Assembly: GCA_027730885.1 (NCBI GenBank)
Contig: JAQCHM010000110.1
Span: forward strand, 1 to 9,266
DNA length: 9,266 nt
Reading direction: 5' to 3'
Source of the DNA: Actinomycetota bacterium
Lineage (GTDB): Bacteria > Actinomycetota > Acidimicrobiia > Acidimicrobiales > SZUA-35
The translations under genes and the position numbers were made by a program. Positions 1 through 4,803 of the stretch are shown piece after piece. The notes beneath the pieces are model-generated. The model did not search any database. It was given only the letters and a program-made list of their open reading frames with translations, and was not told the origin of the DNA. Position 1 is the first letter of the stretch; each line of letters begins with the position of its first letter.

Positions 1-69
1 TGCGATGGGCGGGGTTGGAGCGGCGGCCGCGGGCTCGGGCGCCGATGGATTGACGAGCTGAGTCTGCAT
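1..69 (-). CDS. Partial CDS, N-terminus of unrecognised protein running off the left edge
   Basis: An ATG at 67-69 on the minus strand opens a frame that stays open for 23 codons to the first base of the window. The peptide starts MQTQLVNPSAPEP and becomes rich in Ala and Pro, so it is probably a flexible N-terminal tail, and no family can be named. An in-frame TAG lies just upstream, so the start cannot be earlier. There is no Shine-Dalgarno, but a TAGCCT hexamer (76-81) sits exactly 6 nt upstream of the ATG, as expected for a leaderless actinobacterial transcript. It lies 49 bp downstream of the SDR gene on the same strand. The call rests on this start context and the open frame only; chance is possible. 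Confidence 0.4.
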   Translation of the reverse strand, partial: MQTQLVNPSAPEPAAAAPTPPIA

Positions 70-75
70 GGCCGG

Positions 76-81
76 AGGCTA
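76..81 (-). promoter_or_regulatory. Candidate -10 element (TAGCCT) for a leaderless start at 69
   Basis: Read on the minus strand, TAGCCT fits the actinobacterial TANNNT -10 pattern. It is separated by 6 nt from the ATG at 69, which would place the transcription start at or next to the A of the start codon. I see no clear -35. It is supported mainly by recurrence of the same geometry at other starts in this window. Confidence 0.35.
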
Positions 82-118
82 CTACCACCCCCGAGTTGCG
101 GCCGAGCCGCTGAGGATC

Positions 119-895
119 TCAGACGATGCTGCTGCCTCCGCAGACATTGATGACCTGGCCGGTGACGTAGGTTCCGGCCGAGCTGGCCAGGAACAGGGCC
201 ACACCGGCCACCTCGTCGGCGTCGCCCAATCGGCGAAGGGGCAGCGTGTTCTCGACCGCCTCCAACCGAACCGGGTCGGTCCAGAGGGCCTCGGCGAAAT
301 CGGTCTTGATCAGGCCCGGCGCAATGGCGTTCACCCTGATCCCGTAGGGGCCGTTCTCGACTGCAAGGTTCCTGGCGAGCTGATGCTCCGCCACCTTCGA
401 GATAGCGTAGGCGCCGAGGTCATGAGACCCCTTCAGCCCCGCGATGCTGGCGATGAGAGTGATCGATCCTCCCTCGCCCCGTTCTACCATCTGAGGCAGC
501 ACCAGCTGGCAGAGGGCGAACGTGCCCCGCACGTTGGTGTCGAGGATCTTCTCGAAAGCAGCGTCAGGCAGACCCGACATCGGTCCGTGGTAGGGATTGA
601 CACCCACGTTCGGGACGAGATCGGTGATCTTGCCCCAGCGCTCCATGACCGTGTCGACCAGTCGCTGACGATCGTCGGCGTTGCCGGCGTGGCAGGGAAT
701 CGAGATGGCTTCCCCGCCGTTCGCGGCCCACTCGGAGTTGATCTCCTCGGTCACGGCTTCGCAGGCGTTGGGCTTTCGACTCGACACCGTCACCTTGGCG
801 CCGGCCTGCGCCATCCGGGCTGCGATCGCCTTGCCGATTCCTTTCGTCGAGCCAGTGATGACGACGACATGGCCGCTCAGATCGAACATCGACAT
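119..895 (-). CDS. SDR family NAD(P)-dependent oxidoreductase
   Basis: This 258-aa protein is a classical short-chain dehydrogenase/reductase of full family length, cytosolic, probably reducing a carbonyl or oxidising an alcohol; the substrate is unknown. The Rossmann glycine motif TGSTKGIG is at residues 14-21. Ser39-Arg40-Lys41 after the second strand suggest NADP(H) rather than NAD. The catalytic set is Asn121, Ser150, Tyr163 and Lys167 (YAISK). The usual NNAG motif is replaced by PNVG (95-98). The stretch around PGLIKTDF (193-200) resembles DHRS4-type carbonyl reductases and 3-oxoacyl-ACP reductases. A strong Shine-Dalgarno GAGGAG (904-909) lies 8 nt before the ATG at 895 and fixes the start. 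The upstream leader contains a 15-bp tandem repeat. Family assignment is secure; pathway is not. Confidence 0.93.
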   Translation of the reverse strand: MSMFDLSGHVVVITGSTKGIGKAIAARMAQAGAKVTVSSRKPNACEAVTEEINSEWAANGGEAISIPCHAGNADDRQRLVDTVMERWGKITDLVPNVGVNPYHGPMSGLPDAAFEKILDTNVRGTFALCQLVLPQMVERGEGGSITLIASIAGLKGSHDLGAYAISKVAEHQLARNLAVENGPYGIRVNAIAPGLIKTDFAEALWTDPVRLEAVENTLPLRRLGDADEVAGVALFLASSAGTYVTGQVINVCGGSSIV

Positions 896-958
896 ATCAG
901 GTGCTCCTCGTACTGGGAATGTGCGGAATCCTCGAAGCCTGGACGCGATCCGGGCATC

Positions 959-1005
959 GTGTCCACTTCCCAGTGTCCACTCCCACGGTGTCCACTTCCA
1001 CGGTG
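959..1005. repeat. Three-copy 15-bp tandem repeat between an SDR gene and its upstream neighbour
   Basis: Copies start at 959, 973 and 988 and read GTGTCCACTTCCCA, GTGTCCACTCCCACG and GTGTCCACTTCCACG, followed by a further GTG. The copies differ at only a few positions; the first is one base shorter. The repeat lies about 65-110 bp upstream of the SDR start codon on the minus strand and just beyond the stop of the 165-aa reading frame. It could be a regulatory array for the SDR promoter or simple slippage. Confidence 0.7.
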
Positions 1006-1025
1006 GCGCCGGCTCGCTTCTGCCT

Positions 1026-1523
1026 CTACTGCCAGTGCGAACCGAACCAGGCCATGGACGAAGCGGTGGAGGCCAGCTCGACGATCTCGTCGTCGTTGAT
1101 CCAGTAATTGACTACCCCTGTGGGGCCGTCGATCGCGAGGACGGCGTGACGAGCTGACTGATCGAGGGCGTAGCCGATGATCGGATGGCTGGAGCGGAGC
1201 AAGTCGGTGCGCTCGCCGCGGATGTCATCGACCAGATACCAGCCATCGGCTCGCTCGGCCACCACGGTCACACCGGCAGGAGTCCACTGCGGGAGGGTCC
1301 AGCGACGGTCGACACCCAGGTCGATCGGAGGAAGCTCGTCGAGCTCGGACTCGTGGCCGCTGGTCACTCTCGTCATGCCTCTCATCGTCCCGTCGGCATC
1401 GACCTCGACTGCTATCGCGTGACCGGTTGCGTCGCTACCGACGACGATGACGTCGTACTGCAACGAAGCGAGATTGTTCCGGACATCGAGCGTGACTCCG
1501 TCGACAACCCATCCTGCGGGCAC
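1026..1523 (-). CDS. 5'-truncated remnant of a beta-propeller-like hypothetical protein
   Basis: The frame gives 165 aa from a GTG at 1523 to TAG at 1026, with no recognised family. The peptide shows repeating blocks of roughly 40-50 residues built of short beta strands with Trp and Gly-Asp turns (for example WVPAGWVVDG, LPQWTPAGVTVVAE and DGWYLVDDI), which suggests WD40/YVTN-like propeller blades. The frame stays open and protein-like upstream of the GTG (GSAGYALAWVPAG), then at about 1541-1548 runs into transposase sequence that reads in the opposite direction, with an in-frame TGA at 1578-1580. The piece is therefore most likely the C-terminal part of a larger protein whose 5' end was lost at that junction. 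No Shine-Dalgarno precedes the GTG, so expression is doubtful. Confidence 0.6.
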   Translation of the reverse strand: MPAGWVVDGVTLDVRNNLASLQYDVIVVGSDATGHAIAVEVDADGTMRGMTRVTSGHESELDELPPIDLGVDRRWTLPQWTPAGVTVVAERADGWYLVDDIRGERTDLLRSSHPIIGYALDQSARHAVLAIDGPTGVVNYWINDDEIVELASTASSMAWFGSHWQ

Positions 1524-1540
1524 CCAGGCAAGCGCGTAAC

Positions 1541-1654
1541 CGGCTGATCCCCAAGCACAACCGCCGCCTCGAGGGGTTCAACGACATCGTGTTGTCGCTG
1601 GTCTCCAGGGGCATGACCACCCGCGATGTCCAGGCCCATCTCGCCGAGGCCTAA
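1541..1654 (+). pseudogene. IS256 (Mutator) family transposase fragment
   Basis: Read on the plus strand, 37 codons encode a peptide with the recognisable N-terminal block of IS256-family transposases: LIPKHNRRLEGF, then LSLVSRGMTTRDVQAHL, ending at TAA (1652-1654). Full-length members are about 400 aa, so over 90% of the gene, including the DDE residues, is missing. Its 5' boundary coincides with the point where the minus-strand propeller-like frame loses its coding character, marking a rearrangement junction. Bases just after the TAA may be further decayed transposase sequence, but this cannot be shown by eye. Confidence 0.75.
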
Positions 1655-1846
1655 TGTTCACGACCGCCACGAGTGACCGTTGGGACTGCCGCGCGTTCCT
1701 GAATGACAGGCCCTGCGTGCCCCGTCAATGAAATTGAAGCCCCCGCTACCGGCCGAAATCTTCACAGCGAAAGCAACAATGAAGTCCGCACGAATCACCT
1801 GCCAGCAGAGGTTGTCGACTGGGGCCCGCTGCAGTATACCGAGTGT
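1655..1846. other. Intergenic stretch upstream of folE
   Basis: Nothing convincing is encoded here. The folE frame is open back to an ATG at 1703, but the 48 extra residues do not resemble the GTP cyclohydrolase I family. The only functional signal I see is the promoter-like pair at 1812-1840. Confidence 0.5.
1812..1846 (+). promoter_or_regulatory. Candidate folE promoter for a leaderless transcript
   Basis: TTGTCG (1812-1817, 4/6 to the -35 consensus) and TATACC (1835-1840, 4/6 to the -10 consensus) are separated by 17 bp. The ATG at 1847 follows the -10 by 6 nt. There is no Shine-Dalgarno in front of the ATG, so transcription would begin at the start codon. This supports 1847 rather than 1703 as the translation start. 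Confidence 0.55.
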
Positions 1847-2428
1847 ATGGAGCCCAACCCTGCGGGAGTAGATCTGGGAAAAGCAGCCGACGCAGTCCGA
1901 TTGCTGTTGCTCGCCATAGGCGAGGACCCGGACCGTGACGGGCTGGTCGAAACACCGGCACGGGTGGCCCGCAGCTATGCCGAGTTGCTCAGCGGATACG
2001 GCGAAGACCCCGGCGAACATCTCGAGCGACAGTTCGAAGTTGATCACGACGAGATGGTGATCGTCCGCAACATCGCGTTTTCTTCGATGTGCGAGCATCA
2101 CCTTCTTCCCTTCATCGGTACCGCCCACATCGCCTACATTCCCGGACCACACGGTCGGGTCTGCGGCCTGTCGAAGCTGGCACGCGTGGTCGACGGGTAC
2201 TCCCGGCGGCTCCAGGTTCAGGAACGGCTCACCGTCGAGATCGCAGACGCGATCATGCTGAGACTCGACGCAGCCGGGGTGCTGGTAGTCATGGAGGCCG
2301 AACACATGTGCATGTCAATCCGCGGTGCGATGAAACCGGGCTCCTCGACCACCACGTCAGCCGTCCGCGGCATCTTGAAGACCAAACCAGAGACGAGATC
2401 CGAAGCGCTCACCCTCCTCGGCCGCTGA
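1847..2428 (+). CDS. folE: GTP cyclohydrolase I (FolE)
   Basis: The 193-aa product converts GTP to 7,8-dihydroneopterin triphosphate and formate, the first step of tetrahydrofolate synthesis. It has all type I hallmarks: the zinc site in CEHHLLPF (Cys82, His85) with the third ligand Cys155 in EHMCMSIRG, the FIGTAHIAYIP strand after it, and the SKLARVVDGYSRRLQVQERL helix region. Length matches the family (about 190-220 aa), and the enzyme acts as a cytosolic homodecamer. The ATG at 1847 was chosen over the in-frame ATG at 1703 because family similarity begins just after it and a promoter sits 6 nt upstream. It faces a Nudix gene, their stops being 9 bp apart. Its GC looks lower than that of the flanks (35/60 in the line starting 1861). 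Function is very secure. Confidence 0.96.
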   Translation: MEPNPAGVDLGKAADAVRLLLLAIGEDPDRDGLVETPARVARSYAELLSGYGEDPGEHLERQFEVDHDEMVIVRNIAFSSMCEHHLLPFIGTAHIAYIPGPHGRVCGLSKLARVVDGYSRRLQVQERLTVEIADAIMLRLDAAGVLVVMEAEHMCMSIRGAMKPGSSTTTSAVRGILKTKPETRSEALTLLGR

Positions 2429-2437
2429 ACGGTCCGA

Positions 2438-3109
2438 TCAGACCCCGAGTTGACGGACCCCCGCGACATAGCGCTCGGCCATCGTCGCCAGCACCGTCCA
2501 ATACCCATCGACCGCCGGCACCAGTTCCGCACCCCGACACTCCACCCGCCTGACCGATCCTGCAGGATCGACCTCGAACGCGGCGACCGACCTCGCCGGA
2601 TCTGCGAGCAGCAGCAGAAGTTCGTGAATCGTGAGTTCGACGAAACCAGCGACCTCTCCCGGATCGAGCCGCAGGTCGCCGAGCGGCGTGTCATCGGTCA
2701 GCAAGAACGCGTGGACGATTTCGCGATTGAGTCCTTCGCCGGAATCGTCGACCAACAGCCGTCTACCCAAACTCACCAACCGGCTTCGGCTCGCGTCGAG
2801 ACCGGTTTCCTCACGAAGCTCCCGTATCCCGTCAACAGGTTCCTCGCCCGCCAGAAGGTGCCCGGTGGCCGACAGGTCCAGCATCCCCGGAAACGCGTTC
2901 GACGAACTCCTCCGCCGCTGCAGCAGGACCCGCGCAGGCCGACCCGAACGAACCACCAGGCAATGGAACACCTGATGCCACAGCCCCTCCTCATGCACCT
3001 TCCACCGCGGAAGACTGGTCACGTATACGCCGCCCGGACCGAAGACATCGAGAAGCTCAACGTCTCGCTCGGACCGGCCCGAGTTACCCCTATCGCTGGC
3101 GTTGATCAC
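2438..3109 (-). CDS. Nudix hydrolase located between folE and folP
   Basis: This 223-aa protein hydrolyses a nucleoside diphosphate linked to some moiety X; the substrate is not known. The Nudix box is at residues 83-104: Gly83, Glu89, then RELREETGL (96-104), whose glutamates bind the metal. The segment between Glu89 and Arg96 has six residues where the classical box has seven. The N-terminal half (WKVHEEGLWHQVFH, LLQRRR, FPGMLDLSATGH) resembles the YfcD/isopentenyl-diphosphate-isomerase-like Nudix group, and there is a helical C-terminal extension. The start is GTG at 3109, without a Shine-Dalgarno but with TAGTGT 6 nt upstream. Lying between folE and folP, it is a candidate dihydroneopterin triphosphate pyrophosphohydrolase, a step done by Nudix enzymes (NudB, FolQ) elsewhere. 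That role is inference from position; family membership is firm. Confidence 0.9.
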   Translation of the reverse strand: MINASDRGNSGRSERDVELLDVFGPGGVYVTSLPRWKVHEEGLWHQVFHCLVVRSGRPARVLLQRRRSSSNAFPGMLDLSATGHLLAGEEPVDGIRELREETGLDASRSRLVSLGRRLLVDDSGEGLNREIVHAFLLTDDTPLGDLRLDPGEVAGFVELTIHELLLLLADPARSVAAFEVDPAGSVRRVECRGAELVPAVDGYWTVLATMAERYVAGVRQLGV

Positions 3110-3115
3110 GCCGAG

Positions 3116-3121
3116 ACACTA
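3116..3121 (-). promoter_or_regulatory. Candidate -10 element (TAGTGT) for a leaderless Nudix transcript
   Basis: TAGTGT on the minus strand fits TANNNT and is 6 nt before the GTG at 3109. No convincing -35 lies 16-19 bp further upstream, so this is weaker than the folE promoter. Confidence 0.3.
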
Positions 3122-3250
3122 ACGCTGGCACCAACCCGGCCGGGCCAGAAGACCGACACCGATTCTTCGCTTGGGTCGAAGGCTCCAAGTGGGGCCTCCC
3201 TGTAGGCCGGCCAACGGATCGACACCAGCGTTGTCGCCGCGATGGGCCCG

Positions 3251-4084
3251 CTACGGTAGGCGGCCATTGAGGGAGCACCACATGCGGACTGCTTGGACGT
3301 GCTCAGCGACGTCGTGGACCCGGACGATGACCGCCCCACGATCCAGCGCCGCAAGGTGAGCAGCAAGGGTGCCCGCAAGTCGGTCCCCCGGCTGATCGAC
3401 TCCGGTGATATCGCCGATGAACCGCTTCCTCGACGCCCCAACCAGCACGGGATGGCCGAGCGAGACGATCTCCTCAAGTCTCCGAATCAGTTCGACGTTG
3501 TGGGCCGTGGTCTTCCCAAAACCTATGCCGGGATCGACAATCACCTGCTCAACGCCACTCTCCCGAGCAACAACAACCTGCCTTGCCAGGAAGTGAATGA
3601 CTTCGCCGACAACGTCCACATAGCGGGCATGGTTCTGCATCGTCCCCGGACCGCCCCTGGGCATGTGCATAATCACAACAGGCGCACCATACCGAGCGGC
3701 CACGACTCGCATCGCCGGATCCCGTAGGCCCGAAACATCGTTGACCATGACGGCACCATGCGCCAACGCTGCTTCCGCTACGACGGCATGGCGGGTATCG
3801 ATACTGACAACCAAACCGTTCGCCGCTAACCGCTCGACTACGGGTATCACACGCCCGAGTTCCTCCCCCACTGGCACCGCGGCGGCACCAGGCCGGGTCG
3901 ACTCCCCGCCCACATCGATAATCGAAGCTCCCTGTGCCGCAAGTTCGAGCCCATGCTCCACGGCCCTCCCAACCTCCCGAAATCTTCCGCCGTCGGAAAA
4001 TGAATCAGGCGTGACGTTCAGGACGCCCATAACCACCGGCACCTCGAAACTCAACGTCTTACCCTGTAGTCGCAGATTGAGCAT
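3251..4084 (-). CDS. folP: Dihydropteroate synthase (FolP)
   Basis: The 277-aa enzyme condenses 6-hydroxymethyl-7,8-dihydropterin pyrophosphate with p-aminobenzoate to give dihydropteroate; it is the sulfonamide target. All signature blocks are present in order: MGVLNVTPDSFSDGG (19-33), GGESTRPG (59-66), SIDT (94-97), Asn115-Asp116, DPGIGFGK (184-191), GASRKRFIG (216-224) and RVHDV (255-259). Length is typical. Phe29 and Pro65, the equivalents of E. coli Phe28 and Pro64 where resistance mutations occur, are wild type, so the sequence gives no sign of a Sul-type resistant enzyme. A Shine-Dalgarno AGGA (4090-4093) lies 5 nt before the ATG at 4084. The Nudix gene follows on the same strand after 141 bp. 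Transposase debris begins 14 bp upstream of the start codon, so its promoter must lie within that debris. Confidence 0.96.
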   Translation of the reverse strand: MLNLRLQGKTLSFEVPVVMGVLNVTPDSFSDGGRFREVGRAVEHGLELAAQGASIIDVGGESTRPGAAAVPVGEELGRVIPVVERLAANGLVVSIDTRHAVVAEAALAHGAVMVNDVSGLRDPAMRVVAARYGAPVVIMHMPRGGPGTMQNHARYVDVVGEVIHFLARQVVVARESGVEQVIVDPGIGFGKTTAHNVELIRRLEEIVSLGHPVLVGASRKRFIGDITGVDQPGDRLAGTLAAHLAALDRGAVIVRVHDVAEHVQAVRMWCSLNGRLP

Positions 4085-4097
4085 TCACGTCCTACCG

Positions 4098-4394
4098 ATG
4101 TTCTCGACTCGTTTGCCACGCCCGATCCAAAAGTGCTGGCTCGTCTCGCCAGACACGTTATTGCGATGGCATCGCCGGCGGGTTGCTCGGCATTGGACAT
4201 TTCCAGCACGAAGGAATGGAAGACCGCCAACCCCGACAGCGACCCGGAAGTTGGTCCTGGGCATGGCCGTGGAGAACTCGACGTGGGGATACCGGCGGAT
4301 CCACGGCGAACTTGTCGGGCTTGGCTATCGCATCGCGGCGTCGACGGTGTGGCAGATCCTCAAGCACCACCGCATCACACCGGCACCGAAACGT
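4098..4394 (+). pseudogene. Fragment of an rve/integrase-core type transposase
   Basis: About 99 codons are readable in one frame. The recognisable blocks are LVSPDTLLRWHRRRVARHW, then NGRPPTPTATRKLVLGMA, then WGYRRIHGELVGLGYRIA followed by STVWQILKHH and ITPAPKR. This is the helix-turn-helix part that precedes the DDE integrase core in a common actinobacterial transposase group related to IS3/IS481. The family match stops at about 4388-4394, just where the catalytic core should begin, and the sequence switches to AbiEii-like coding in another frame. No terminal inverted repeats were found by eye. It reads divergently from folP and directly abuts the folP 5' region. Confidence 0.75.
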
Positions 4395-4495
4395 TCGACG
4401 ACGGCCAACTCGCGTTCAAGGGCGGCACGAGCCTGCGCAAGTGCCGCCTCGGAAACGACGGGCGATTCTCCACCGACCTCGATTTCACCGCGCCG
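4388..4495 (+). pseudogene. AbiEii/AbiGii-type nucleotidyltransferase toxin, core fragment
   Basis: A 36-codon stretch, in a different frame from the transposase fragment before it, reads TFDDGQLAFKGGTSLRK and then CRLGNDGRFSTDLDFTAP. FKGGTSLRK followed by RFSTDLDF is the nucleotidyltransferase active-site pair (GGTS plus DxD, here Asp-Leu-Asp) of AbiEii-type toxins, usually found in type IV toxin-antitoxin or abortive phage infection loci. Full-length toxins are about 250-320 aa, so both ends are missing and no antitoxin gene is visible. It is joined to a CoA-transferase remnant at about 4496-4506. Non-functional. Confidence 0.65.
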
Positions 4496-4505
4496 GGAGG
4501 TCCAC

Positions 4506-4748
4506 AACTCGGTGGGAACCAACAGCGACCCTCAGCTGGAGTACCGGCACCACCAGATCGTCGTGCCACAGAGCTACCGGGGCACGATGTGGACGCACAA
4601 CTGCCGGACCCGCATGTCTCGCACCCCGGCAACGGTCCAGCGCGGCGGGCCATGCCTCGGGGAGGACACCTTCGAGATCCTGACGGATGTCCTGGGCTAT
4701 GACATCAATCGCATCGCCGATCTCGCCGCCGCCCAAGTCCTGGAGTGG
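4506..4748 (+). pseudogene. CaiB/BaiF family III CoA-transferase, C-terminal remnant
   Basis: About 80 codons in the same frame as the transposase fragment match the C-terminal end of family III CoA-transferases: TNSDPQLEYRHHQI, then SRTPATVQRGGPCLGEDTFEI, then DVLGYDINRIADLAAAQVLE. Full-length members are about 380-410 aa, so roughly four fifths of the protein, including the catalytic Asp region, is gone. The family usually ends near the position of VLE; here the next codon is TGG (4746-4748), a possible TGA-to-TGG change that lets the frame run on. The piece lies just upstream of the crotonase gene on the same strand, as expected if it was once the preceding gene of a CoA-metabolism operon whose 5' part was lost at about 4500. 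Confidence 0.7.
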
Positions 4749-4791
4749 ACAGCCAAGGGATCTCTGTTCGTCGTCCGAGGGCGGCTCGATC

Positions 4792-4797
4792 TACATT
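4792..4797 (+). promoter_or_regulatory. Candidate -10 element (TACATT) for a leaderless crotonase transcript
   Basis: TACATT fits TANNNT (4/6 to TATAAT) and is 6 nt upstream of the ATG at 4804, which has no Shine-Dalgarno. I see no good -35 at the right distance. Confidence 0.4.
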
Positions 4798-4803
4798 CCA
4801 GCC

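Noticed and set aside
68..1099. A 343-codon plus-strand frame antisense to the left SDR gene
   Set aside because: It mirrors the codon-position bias of the real SDR gene and has no family likeness.
1703..1846. A 48-residue N-terminal extension of FolE from the ATG at 1703
   Set aside because: No similarity to the family, and a promoter-like pair lies inside it, directly in front of ATG 1847.
2431..2444. GGTC-N6-GACC as a bidirectional terminator between folE and the Nudix gene
   Set aside because: Only a 4-bp stem without a T-run; too weak to support.
3193..3208. GGCCT-N6-AGGCC hairpin between folP and the Nudix gene
   Set aside because: Five-bp stem, no T-run, common by chance in GC-rich DNA.
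3251..4084. folP as a mobile sulfonamide-resistance (sul-like) gene
   Set aside because: Mobile context is suggestive, but Phe29 and Pro65 are wild type and no insertion typical of Sul enzymes is seen; it reads as ordinary FolP.
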